Below are positions 16,576-24,545 of a DNA stretch of 34,123 nt, in pieces. The stretch is from positions 2,311 through 36,433 of the forward strand of contig CADECM010000027.1 in the NCBI GenBank assembly GCA_902825845.1. The letters run 5' to 3'. The notes beneath the pieces were generated by a model. It saw nothing but the letters and a program-made list of their open reading frames with translations. It had not been told where the DNA came from and made no database searches. Origin of the DNA: an uncultured beta proteobacterium. GTDB lineage: Bacteria; Pseudomonadota; Gammaproteobacteria; Burkholderiales; SG8-41. The translations under genes and the position numbers were made by a program. Each line of letters starts with the position of its first letter. Within the stretch, counting starts at the first letter, position 1.

Positions 16576-17760
16576 ATGTGGGATAACCGGTGCAAGATCG
16601 CCATCAGCGGCGTGGGCTTTTCCAAGGCTACGCGCACTGCGGAAACCCCGCTCGCCGCGCACGCGCTGCAGGCAGTCAAGGCCGCTGTCGAGGATTCAGG
16701 CTTGAAGATGTCGGACATCGACGGGCTCGCGACCTATCCGGAACTACCTGCGACGGGGCATGCGGAGGTCGATGGTATTTCCATCGTCTCCGTCAACTGC
16801 ATGATGGCGATGCTGAAGCTGCCGAATCTCACCTGGCATATTCAGACCGGCTCCGTGAACATCGGTGGTGCGGTACAGCAGGCGGTCAATGCGCTGCTGG
16901 CCGGCGTGTGCAAATATGCGGTGGTGTGGCGCGCCATGCACAATCCCAAGGGTACATACCAGAATCTGCCTGGGGCGTATGCCGCCGGCGCAACACAATT
17001 TACCGGACCGTATGGTTTCGGCGGCCCCGGTCAGGGTATGGCTGTTGCCTATACGCGGTGGCTGGAAACACACAACAAGAAGCGCGAAATGATGGCAACG
17101 CTGGCGGTTACGCAGCGCAAGCACACACAGCACAATCCACATGCTTATTTTTACGGCACGCCACTTACCCGCGAGGACTACCTTAATTCGCGCATGGTGG
17201 CGTACCCGTTTTGCCTGTATGACTGTGATATACCTGTGCAGGGCGCGTGCGCCATTGTGCTTACGGCCGCGGACCGCGCACGTGACCTTAAACCGACACC
17301 AGCCTATCTTGCGGGATATGGCCAGCGGCTGCACTTTGAGGTGGCAGGCCGCATCGGCAGTTTGAGCAGCTACATGGCGGGCGGCAGCAGCTCCGCCAAG
17401 CTCACCTGGGAGCGCTCGGGTTTTTCACCGAAGGATGTCGATGTGGCGCAAATTTATGACGGATTTTCAGCATCGGTGATTTACGGTCTGGAATCTTACG
17501 GCTTTTGCAAAGAGGGCGAAGCGCTCGATTTCATACAGGATGGACGCATTGAACTCGATGGTGAACTGCCGCTCAATACTTTTGGCGGCAGCCTGGGCAC
17601 CGGACGCATTCACGGCTTGTGGCACATCATTGAGGGCGCGCTGCAGGCCTCCGGACGCGCGGGCTCGCGTCAGGTCAAGGATGTCAACGTGTCTTTCGTC
17701 GGCGCAAGCGCGCCGATTGTTCAGGGCACCACGTTTATTTTTGTCAAAGAGCCTTACTGA
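16576..17760 (+). CDS. Thiolase-fold protein, non-decarboxylating / Ltp2-like
   Basis: A 394-residue thiolase-fold protein. It has the N-terminal ISGVGFSKATRTAETPLA, the DIDGLATYPELP region and the C-terminal PLNTFGGSLGTGRIHGLWHI, where a His replaces the usual CGGG-type thiolase end. The segment where biosynthetic thiolases carry the acyl-accepting Cys (CASG) reads S93-V-N-I here, so by eye alignment the nucleophile is missing. With a DUF35 partner directly upstream (AAGGAG ribosome site, 12 nt), it resembles the Ltp2-type aldolases that cleave 2-hydroxyacyl-CoA adducts rather than condense acyl groups. It could alternatively be a plain acetyl-CoA acetyltransferase-like protein of other function. 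Confidence 0.85.
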   Translation: MWDNRCKIAISGVGFSKATRTAETPLAAHALQAVKAAVEDSGLKMSDIDGLATYPELPATGHAEVDGISIVSVNCMMAMLKLPNLTWHIQTGSVNIGGAVQQAVNALLAGVCKYAVVWRAMHNPKGTYQNLPGAYAAGATQFTGPYGFGGPGQGMAVAYTRWLETHNKKREMMATLAVTQRKHTQHNPHAYFYGTPLTREDYLNSRMVAYPFCLYDCDIPVQGACAIVLTAADRARDLKPTPAYLAGYGQRLHFEVAGRIGSLSSYMAGGSSSAKLTWERSGFSPKDVDVAQIYDGFSASVIYGLESYGFCKEGEALDFIQDGRIELDGELPLNTFGGSLGTGRIHGLWHIIEGALQASGRAGSRQVKDVNVSFVGASAPIVQGTTFIFVKEPY

Positions 17761-17775
17761 GCGCAGCGTTGCCTG

Positions 17776-18315
17776 TCACCGGATGAACTGCTCGACAAAC
17801 CCCGCGCCTAATCCTACCGCGGTATAGTGCGAACGCGCCTTATCAATGCGCGTAAACACATCGTCATACCCGGTTGACCCGCCCTGCGGATCCACGTACA
17901 TCAGACAGCCCGTCACCTGAAACAGCGTGACCATCTCGGTGCACCCCTCGGGGACCACCAATGTGTGCGTCTCCCCTGGCGGCTCGAAAATGTAGCTCCC
18001 TTCTTCCGCCACCCACTCGTGTTCCAGATAGTGCCAGCGGCCCTTGAATACCCAAGCGTGAACCCCGCCTGAATGACGATGCCGGGCGATCATGCCTGCC
18101 TTGGTAACGCGCATGACATGTGTGTACTGTCCCTGCGTGACATTGAATTGCAGCGGCCGCACCGCGACATGCTCGGCCAACGGCACCCAAACACGCGGGT
18201 CCACCCGCCCCATGGCGTCATGGATGACCATGTCGGGCCGCATGTCATGCGGCTGCGGTTTCTGATACGGTACGCGCTGCAGATCAGTTTCTGCTGGCGC
18301 ATGGGGCTTGTTCAT
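17776..18315 (-). CDS. Cupin, 2,4'-dihydroxyacetophenone dioxygenase-like
   Basis: A 179-residue single-cupin protein. The metal site is clear: ARHRHSGGVHAWVFKGRW gives the two His of motif 1 and GETHTLVVPEG the His of motif 2, typical of Fe(II) dioxygenases. The body (LEHEWVAEEGSYIFEPPG, MVTLFQVTGCLMYVDP, YDDVFTRID) resembles 2,4'-dihydroxyacetophenone dioxygenase, which splits the aliphatic C-C bond of a hydroxyaryl ketone without a cofactor other than iron. This is family resemblance only; the true substrate is not known. RBS AGGAA precedes ATG. It is convergent with the thiolase gene (15 nt apart) and could serve the same aromatic/acyl catabolic theme. Confidence 0.85.
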   Translation of the reverse strand: MNKPHAPAETDLQRVPYQKPQPHDMRPDMVIHDAMGRVDPRVWVPLAEHVAVRPLQFNVTQGQYTHVMRVTKAGMIARHRHSGGVHAWVFKGRWHYLEHEWVAEEGSYIFEPPGETHTLVVPEGCTEMVTLFQVTGCLMYVDPQGGSTGYDDVFTRIDKARSHYTAVGLGAGFVEQFIR

Positions 18316-18747
18316 GATGCGTTCCTGGAGCCTGGTCGATGCACAATGGGATTGATCCTAAAGCGTAGTGGACTGATGTGCAATGCATCCATTGCAGCCT
18401 GTTGGACGAGCCTGGCTGACCATTTTATGGCAGTCGTCATATCCCACCTCAAAAACCAACGTCGTTATATCCGCGCCGAGTCCGCGCCCGTGTGGACTGG
18501 CATCAACGGGGTTGCGGGCTGGTACAACAAGACATCTCGGACCGGGTCGTGCTGGAATTCGTCCGTTGCGGTCTACTACGTTAATCGCATTGGATGTAGT
18601 ATGCTCTACATTAGAGGGCTGGTTACTTTATTGTAGGCGTCATGGCGATGGAAAATGTAGTGGCCAGCGGGCGCTTTCGATCCAAAATGACCGTGCGGAA
18701 CGCACCTCCGGACGAAGTGCTCAACCTGGGATTCGTGGAGAAGGGCA
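18316..18747. other. 432-nt spacer between cupin and sugar cluster
   Basis: No convincing gene. Two dyads stand out. TGCAATG/CATTGCA (18379-18396, 4-nt loop) lies 64 nt upstream of the cupin start. ATGTAG-N6-CTACAT (18594-18611) lies near TATGCT, about 137 nt before the cytidylyltransferase. A 50-codon ORF (18642-18794, starting MAMENVVASGR) overlaps the start of the next gene; it has weak support and no recognised family. G+C content falls here relative to the upstream region. Confidence 0.35.
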
Positions 18748-19536
18748 ATGAAAGTCGTATTGTTTTGTGGTGGACTGGGCACTCGGCTGCGTGAGCACTC
18801 TGACACCATACCCAAACCCCTCGTTAACATCGGTTACCGTCCGATTCTTTGGCACTTGATGCGCTATTACGCGCACTTCGGCCACAAGGATTTTATTCTG
18901 GCGCTGGGGTATCGCGGAGACATGATCCGTGACTACTTTCTGAATTACCGGGATGCAATGACTAATGATTTCGTGCTTTCCGGAGGTGGCAAGAAAATTG
19001 ATTTGATGTCCAGTGATTTCGATGACTGGCGAATTACGTTCGTTGACACGGGCGTGCACTCCAATCTTGGCCAGCGGTTGCTGCGCGTGCGCAAATATCT
19101 TGAGAGCGAAGAGGAGTTTCTCGCCAACTACTCCGACGGATTAAGCGACCTTCCGCTTGATGAACACATAGCAGAGTTTCGCCGCCGGAAGGCGGTTGCA
19201 AGCTTCGTGTCTGTTCAGACCTCGCAGTCCTTTCACGCCGTTGAGTCCGATGAGGATGGCTTTGTTACCAGTATCGGCCAGATGTCGAAATCGGAGTTTC
19301 TGATCAATGGCGGGTTTTTTTGCCTGAGACGCGAAATCTTTGATCACATTGAAGACGGCGACGAATTAGTTGAGAAGCCGTTTCAACGCCTGGTAGCCCG
19401 GCGCCAGCTTTCAGCATATCGGTATCGAGGCTTCTGGCAGGCCATGGACACCTTCAAGGACAAGATAACTTTCGATCGGATGGAATCGCATGGCGACTGC
19501 CCATGGATGGTATGGCGGTCGCCTGCTGGCAAGTGA
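18748..19536 (+). CDS. Glucose-1-phosphate cytidylyltransferase-like nucleotidyltransferase
   Basis: A 262-residue nucleotidyltransferase close to RfbF in length and layout. It has the NTP-binding start GGLGTRLREH (residues 8-17), PKPL at 22-25, and YGDM/LGY-type segments ILWHLMRYYAHFGHKDFILALGY, then FDDWRITFVDTG, ANYSDGLSDL and the C-terminal RYRGFWQAMDTFKD. RfbF makes CDP-glucose, the entry to CDP-linked deoxysugars such as those in O-antigens. The nucleotide preference (CDP vs dTDP) is inferred from overall resemblance, not proven. It opens the rightward glycan cluster. No CDP-glucose 4,6-dehydratase follows, unlike in usual rfbFG pairs. RBS GAGAAGG is at about 18738. Confidence 0.88.
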   Translation: MKVVLFCGGLGTRLREHSDTIPKPLVNIGYRPILWHLMRYYAHFGHKDFILALGYRGDMIRDYFLNYRDAMTNDFVLSGGGKKIDLMSSDFDDWRITFVDTGVHSNLGQRLLRVRKYLESEEEFLANYSDGLSDLPLDEHIAEFRRRKAVASFVSVQTSQSFHAVESDEDGFVTSIGQMSKSEFLINGGFFCLRREIFDHIEDGDELVEKPFQRLVARRQLSAYRYRGFWQAMDTFKDKITFDRMESHGDCPWMVWRSPAGK

Positions 19537-20176
19537 GGATTTGCAATAAATTTGATAATTCTGCTTGTGTGCTGTGCCGGCGCGTTTCCGGGTTTCGATG
19601 TCTGGCTCTTTGGCAACAGGAGAGCGTTTGCAATACTGAATCGCTAGTTTCGCCGCGCTGACTGCCACAGCACGTCCCGACAGGGCTGTATACCCGCGAT
19701 ATGAGCTAAAACTTCACTGCGAGAAAATCGACTTGAGCTCGTAATTCCAGGATTTCGAACCCTCCTTCAAGGTTTGTGGGCGCAACAAACTGCGCAGCGT
19801 AGTCCGGCAAAGTGCAACGCCCTGTCTTCCCGGGAAGACATCAGAAATCAAGTATGCACAACTGCTGTAATGTGGGTTAAATCCCATGGTGTTGTCGCGA
19901 TTTCCATCCATCGGCAACCAATCGTATCAAAGGCAGAGATTGCCTCGGAGAAGCTTGGTTCACGCCGTTTGCCTGCGCCAGATTGTGACAAAATGACGTT
20001 GCAAAGATTTGGCGGTACGATAGAGTTCTATATGGTGGATGGTTAGCGTTGGGGACGCGGTGCTGCTCCCAATTTGCAATTGGACATGACGTTGCTTTAG
20101 ATACTTCGGCACTGTTTTGTTAAGCCGAAGGTAAAGGCTCAGACATCGTTTGTGAAATATTTTACGCGAGGTTCGA
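19537..20176. other. 640-nt spacer with palindromes
   Basis: No ORF with protein-like composition was found; short ORFs on both strands lack ribosome sites and homologous-looking content. The region holds an 18-bp perfect palindrome at 19823-19840 and a stem-loop at 20104-20130 (CTTCGGC / GCCGAAG, 13-nt loop) 46 nt before the methyltransferase start. It may be the remains of a lost gene, perhaps the missing dehydratase, or regulatory leader DNA. Confidence 0.35.
19823..19840. promoter_or_regulatory. 18-bp perfect palindrome
   Basis: TGTCTTCCCGGGAAGACA reads the same on both strands over all 18 positions, with no spacer. It is 337 nt before the methyltransferase start, too far for a simple operator, but a compact dimer site or cruciform remains possible. 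Confidence 0.4.
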
Positions 20177-21466
20177 ATGCAGCAGACTATTGTCGGGAAC
20201 AACAAGCACGGCGACTCAGAAGAGCCGTCAAAAGCGGGCAGCTGTTCGTGTCGCTTTTGCGGCGCAACGTTGCAACACACGTTTGTGGATCTCGGCATGT
20301 CTCCACTGTGTGAGTCGTTTGTTAGTGCCGATCAGCTTGCCCAGATGGAGGCTTTTTATCCACTCTACGTGTACGTTTGCGATCAATGTTTCCTGGTCCA
20401 ACTGCAGGAATTTGTGAGTCCCGGTGAGATTTTTACCGAGTACGCCTATTTTTCGTCGTATTCAACCAGTTGGGTTGAGCATGCGCGTCGCTATACGGAA
20501 ATGATGATTTCCCGGTTCGATCTGGGTACGGCCAGCAAAGTCATGGAGATCGCCAGCAACGATGGTTACCTCCTGCAGCACTTTGTGGCCCAGAAAATCC
20601 CGGTGCTCGGTATCGAGCCGGCAGCCAATGTTGCGAAGGTTGCCATTGAAAAAGGCGTGCCCTCTACGGTGCGGTTCTTTGGGCGCCAAAGCGCTGCAGA
20701 AATCGCGGCTGACCACGGGAAACCTGACGTTCTGCTAGGTAACAACGTGCTTGCGCACGTGCCGGACATTAATGATTTCGTGGGTGGAATGAAAATTCTT
20801 CTGGGCCCCAACGGCGTAATTACCATGGAGTTCCCGCACCTGCTGCGCCTCATGGCGGAAAATCAGTTTGATACGATATACCACGAACATTTTAGCTACC
20901 TGTCTTTTGTCACTGTCGAGAGAATTTTTGCGCACCACGGGCTTACACTCTTCGATGTCGAAGAAATACCGACGCACGGCGGATCTTTGCGTATCTATGG
21001 CCGTCACGACACCAATGCCGCGCTGGAGATTACAGACCGCGTTCGCGAATTGCGCCAACGCGAGATCGACAAAGGATTTCTTACTTTGGCGTGTTATCGC
21101 GGCTTCGACGAGCAGGTTAAGGAGACGAAACGGAAGTTGCTGACATTTTTGATCGAGGTCAAGCGTCAAGGCAAATCAGTGGTTGCGTACGGGGCACCAG
21201 GCAAAGGCAATACGCTATTGAATTATTGCGGCATTCGCACCGACTTTCTGGATTTTGCGGTGGATGCCAACCCCTACAAGCACGGCAAGTACACACCGGG
21301 CACCCGGATACCTATTTTGCCTCCAGCCAAGATCAAGGAAGCACGGCCCGATTATGTGCTTATTCTGCCATGGAACCTCAAGGACGAGATATCTCGTCAG
21401 GCGGCTTACATCAGCGAATGGGGAGGTAAATTTGTCGTTCCTATTCCGGAAGTTCGGGTAATTTAG
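20177..21466 (+). CDS. Sugar C-methyltransferase-like class I SAM methyltransferase
   Basis: A 429-residue enzyme with the three-part layout of TylC3/TcaB9-type sugar 3-C-methyltransferases. An N-terminal zinc domain has C25-x-x-C28 and C68-x-x-C71. A SAM-binding Rossmann domain follows, with VMEIASNDGYLL and NVLAHVPDINDF (residues about 120-190). The C-terminal domain contains AYGAPGKGNTLLNYCGI and DANPYKHGKYTPGT. NIYHEHFSYL-like HEHF and the GGSLRI segment are family hallmarks. Known members methylate C-3 of NDP-4-keto-6-deoxysugars. The substrate here would be a CDP- or dTDP-keto sugar, inferred from the cluster. ATG 20177 is preceded by a weak GCGAGG site. Confidence 0.9.
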   Translation: MQQTIVGNNKHGDSEEPSKAGSCSCRFCGATLQHTFVDLGMSPLCESFVSADQLAQMEAFYPLYVYVCDQCFLVQLQEFVSPGEIFTEYAYFSSYSTSWVEHARRYTEMMISRFDLGTASKVMEIASNDGYLLQHFVAQKIPVLGIEPAANVAKVAIEKGVPSTVRFFGRQSAAEIAADHGKPDVLLGNNVLAHVPDINDFVGGMKILLGPNGVITMEFPHLLRLMAENQFDTIYHEHFSYLSFVTVERIFAHHGLTLFDVEEIPTHGGSLRIYGRHDTNAALEITDRVRELRQREIDKGFLTLACYRGFDEQVKETKRKLLTFLIEVKRQGKSVVAYGAPGKGNTLLNYCGIRTDFLDFAVDANPYKHGKYTPGTRIPILPPAKIKEARPDYVLILPWNLKDEISRQAAYISEWGGKFVVPIPEVRVI

Positions 21467-21539
21467 CGGGCGCCGCGAAGTTCGCGCTTGGTTTTGCCAC
21501 GGGTGGTGGCGCTGACATGACTTAAAGGGAAATAGACGC

Positions 21540-22577
21540 ATGAAAGTTCTCGTCACAGGTACCGAGGGATACATCGGTTCTCGGCTCGCGCCGTGGTTGA
21601 TCGCACATGGCCATGAGGTTACAGGTATCGATGCGGGATTTTATCGGGATGGCACTTTGTATCTGGATCCGCTCGGATTGCCGCAACTACCTCGTACCAT
21701 TGTCAAAGACTTGCGAACACTGACCCGCGCCGATTTCGAGGGCTATGACGCGGTTGTTCACCTGGCGGAACTGTCCAACGATCCGCTTGGCCAAAACAAT
21801 CCGGAGATTACCTTTGAGATCAATCACAAAGGTTCCGTACAGATCGCAGAGGCAGCACGTGCGGCAGGCGTCAAGCGATTCGTCTATGCCTCGTCATGCA
21901 GCGTATACGGTGTCGGCGCTTCCGATTACGTTAACGAGGAGTCTCCCGTCAATCCACAGACGGCATATGCAAAGTGCAAGACGCTTGTTGAGCGGGATGT
22001 CAAGCCCATGGCCGGCGGGGGATTTAGTGCGGTATTTCTTCGTAACGCCACCGCCTACGGCGCCTCGCCGAGGATGCGATTTGACATCGTGCTGAACGAT
22101 TTGTGTGCGCTTGCATGGACGAAGAAGAAAATTGCGATGATCAGCGATGGTAGCCCATGGCGACCGATTGTACATGTTGAAGATATTTGTCAGGCTGTTA
22201 GTTGCGCTCTCGTGGCGCCTGAAGAAGATATCTGCGGGCAAATTTTCAATGTTGGCGCAACTGAAGAGAACTACCGGGTGCGGGAAATTGCAGAGATTAT
22301 CGGCTCGGTTTTCCCCGGCTGCGAAGTGACCATGGGACCGCCTGGCGGAGATAACCGCAGTTATCGCGTGTCATTTGACAAGATCGCAACCAAACTGCCT
22401 GGCTATAAAGCCCGCTGGACTGCAAAAATGGGAGCGGAGGAACTTCGACAATTATTCGAGCGCATAGAAATGTCGCCCGAAACATACGAATTCCGGGCTT
22501 TCACACGGATAAAGCAGCTAAAGTATTTGCAGCGAACCGGGCAGTTGGATCAGAATTTATTTTGGAGTGCCCGCTAA
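21540..22577 (+). CDS. Extended SDR NAD-dependent epimerase/dehydratase
   Basis: A 345-residue extended SDR. Markers: VLVTGTEGYIGSRLAPWL with the G-x-x-G-x-x-G nucleotide motif, VVHLAELSNDP, SSCSVYG and the catalytic Y-A-K-C-K. The Ser/Cys-Ser pair in place of the T-D/E-E of 4,6-dehydratases argues for an epimerase or keto-reductase role rather than dehydration. A late helix-rich C-terminus (KMGAEELRQLFERI) is typical of NDP-sugar enzymes. It follows the methyltransferase by 73 nt and would act after C-methylation in sugar nucleotide synthesis. RBS GGGAAA lies upstream of ATG 21540. Confidence 0.9.
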   Translation: MKVLVTGTEGYIGSRLAPWLIAHGHEVTGIDAGFYRDGTLYLDPLGLPQLPRTIVKDLRTLTRADFEGYDAVVHLAELSNDPLGQNNPEITFEINHKGSVQIAEAARAAGVKRFVYASSCSVYGVGASDYVNEESPVNPQTAYAKCKTLVERDVKPMAGGGFSAVFLRNATAYGASPRMRFDIVLNDLCALAWTKKKIAMISDGSPWRPIVHVEDICQAVSCALVAPEEDICGQIFNVGATEENYRVREIAEIIGSVFPGCEVTMGPPGGDNRSYRVSFDKIATKLPGYKARWTAKMGAEELRQLFERIEMSPETYEFRAFTRIKQLKYLQRTGQLDQNLFWSAR

Positions 22578-22892
22578 GCTGCGCTGGTAACGACCATGAT
22601 GGCCTAACATGGCGAGCCGTCGAGTAGGGTCGGATCGGGACAATCGATCTCGAAGACTCTTGCGAACAATTATTTCTATGTTGCTTGTCCCGTGGCCCTC
22701 GAAACGGAAGAGCAATACCGCTTTGTCTTTCCGTCTTGGCAACGCGAAACATGCAGCCTGTGCACAGGGCACGATATCGATGATCGCCGTGCCGGTTGCA
22801 AGCAGTCGTCGACCGGCAGGATTAAAGGGATCACCGTTGTCCTTACATCATCGTGGAGTGTCTACACATGTTCGGTCTCCCCAAAATAGTTT
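22578..22892. other. 315-nt spacer with a 12-bp palindrome
   Basis: No supportable gene; two short overlapping ORFs lack ribosome sites. CCTGTGCACAGG at 22757-22768 is a perfect 12-bp palindrome. Composition is mixed, with less G+C than upstream. It could be leader DNA for the deacetylase gene, whose own ribosome site is weak. Confidence 0.3.
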
Positions 22893-23546
22893 ATGTTGAC
22901 GTTACAACCTAAAGTCGAACATGGTGTGCCGCTGCGGTTACTCTGCATCGGCGCACACAGTGATGATATCGAGATTGGATGCGGCGCCGCAATCATGGCT
23001 TGGCTAGATACGTTGCCGGCGGTTGAAGTAACGTGGGTGGTGCTAAACGGTGTTGCCGAACGTAAACAGGAGGCGCGGCGAAGTGCGGACGCGTTGTTGC
23101 GGCGTGCCAAGCGGGCTCGACTTGTTTTTGGCACCTTTCGAGACGGTTTCCTCCCGGCACAGTATCTTAAAGCCAAAACATTTTTCGAGAAATTGAAACA
23201 AGGCCATTCGCCGGACATCGTGCTGACCCACTTCCTGAACGATCGCCACCAGGATCATCGGATTACGGCCGAGTTGACGTGGAACACTTGGCGCAACCAT
23301 CTTGTGTTTGAATACGAGATCCCAAAATACGAAGGTGATCTTGCACAACCGAACGCCTACATTCCGGTATCCGAAGCCATTGCGCACCGTAAAGTGGCAC
23401 ATCTGGAACGGTACTTTTCGACGCAACGAACGAAGGGGTGGTTTGCGGCCGACAATTTCCTGGCGCTCATGCGGGTCCGGGGACTCGAGTGCCGGTCACC
23501 GAGTGGTTACGCAGAGGCGTTTCATGCCCGAAAATTCATACTTTAG
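22893..23546 (+). CDS. PIG-L family deacetylase
   Basis: A 217-residue LmbE/PIG-L-type zinc deacetylase. The metal motif H22-S-D24-D25 (AHSDDIEIGCG; the usual form is AHPDD) and the second motif H119-Q-D-H122 are both present, so catalysis is likely. The rest follows the Rossmann-like PIG-L fold, VTWVVLNGVAERKQEARRSA then LVFGTFRDG. The family removes acetyl groups from N-acetylated sugars such as GlcNAc lipids and aminosugar intermediates. Ser replaces Pro in the first motif. Placement in a sugar cluster supports a role on an aminosugar-containing glycan. The start codon ATG 22893 has no clear ribosome site. Confidence 0.9.
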   Translation: MLTLQPKVEHGVPLRLLCIGAHSDDIEIGCGAAIMAWLDTLPAVEVTWVVLNGVAERKQEARRSADALLRRAKRARLVFGTFRDGFLPAQYLKAKTFFEKLKQGHSPDIVLTHFLNDRHQDHRITAELTWNTWRNHLVFEYEIPKYEGDLAQPNAYIPVSEAIAHRKVAHLERYFSTQRTKGWFAADNFLALMRVRGLECRSPSGYAEAFHARKFIL

Positions 23547-23585
23547 CCGCCCTTCAGACGCCATCGATCGGGTTAGTGCATTACC

Positions 23586-24482
23586 GTGACCAAGCCGCCC
23601 CTGATCAGCGTCGGTATTCCCGCCTACAATTCGGCAGCCCACATCGGCTTTACAATTGAAGGATTGTTGGCGCAGAGCTTTGCCGATTTCGAGATTATTG
23701 TCAGTGACAATGCATCGGACGATGGTACTCGCGATATTGTTGAAAAATACATGCGCCGCGACGCACGCGTTCGCTATGAGCGGCATCCGGTGAATATCGG
23801 CGCAAATCCCAACTACAGTCATTTGGTACATATCGCGCGGGGCGGGTATTTCAAATGGTCCTCATCCAGTGACTGGTGCGCGCCTGCTTTTCTTGAGTGC
23901 TGTCTGGATGATTTGTCAGCACACGAAGATGCCGTTCTGGCTGTACCACGCACAAGTCTTTTTCAGGATCATCCCGACGTCGCCGAGGAGTGCTTGGATG
24001 ATTTCGCGATTCTTGATGAGTCGCCGGCTGCTCGCTTCAGGCATTTGTACTCGGCTCTAACGCTGAACAATGCCATGAACGGCTTGATCCGCATGTCGGC
24101 GCTGCGGCGTACCCGGCTGATTGACTCTTACATGGGCGCTGATATCGTATTGATGGGCCATCTCGCACTCATGGGCAAGTTTCGGCTTATCGATCAGCGT
24201 TTGTTTTACCGAAGAATGGATCGCGCAACGGCTACAGCGCTCCAGGATGACGCGGGTAAATGGGCGCATCATTATCCGCAGCGAAAGGTCGGCGTCTTGT
24301 TCCAGGGCAGTAAGCGGCAATTGGGGCGGCTATGGGGTGTGCTGACCGCACCCATGTCATTGGGTGACCGGTTGCGTACACTCATGTTCGCCTTGAAGAT
24401 GATGTATTGGGATCGCAAATTTGTATGGGACGATTTGCATGGCGTGTGGCAGTATTTCCGGCGTGGGGCATGGCCCGGTTGA
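23586..24482 (+). CDS. Glycosyltransferase family 2 protein
   Basis: A 298-residue GT-A fold transferase. The N-terminus has the standard ISVGIPAYNSAAHIGFTIEG, then FEIIVSDNASDDGTRDIV and RYERHPVNIG. The usual DxD metal site is represented by KWSSSSDW (about residue 95), so the exact metal motif deviates. There is no membrane segment, and the C-terminal third is helical and basic (QGSKRQLGRLWG). It begins with GTG and a weak ribosome site. It likely adds a sugar from an activated nucleotide donor to a growing surface glycan made by this cluster; donor and acceptor are not deducible. Confidence 0.88.
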   Translation: MTKPPLISVGIPAYNSAAHIGFTIEGLLAQSFADFEIIVSDNASDDGTRDIVEKYMRRDARVRYERHPVNIGANPNYSHLVHIARGGYFKWSSSSDWCAPAFLECCLDDLSAHEDAVLAVPRTSLFQDHPDVAEECLDDFAILDESPAARFRHLYSALTLNNAMNGLIRMSALRRTRLIDSYMGADIVLMGHLALMGKFRLIDQRLFYRRMDRATATALQDDAGKWAHHYPQRKVGVLFQGSKRQLGRLWGVLTAPMSLGDRLRTLMFALKMMYWDRKFVWDDLHGVWQYFRRGAWPG

Positions 24483-24545
24483 ACATTTGGTGCGAATGCG
24501 GGCGTGGACTCGCCATTTGCGTAACAGCAGATCCGGAGTGACGAA

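Noticed and set aside
19774..20046. 90-codon ORF in the 640-nt gap
   Set aside because: No ribosome site, no recognisable motif, and composition like random sequence.
22692..22889. Short ORF before the PIG-L gene
   Set aside because: No ribosome site and several frames are open; no conserved-looking segment.
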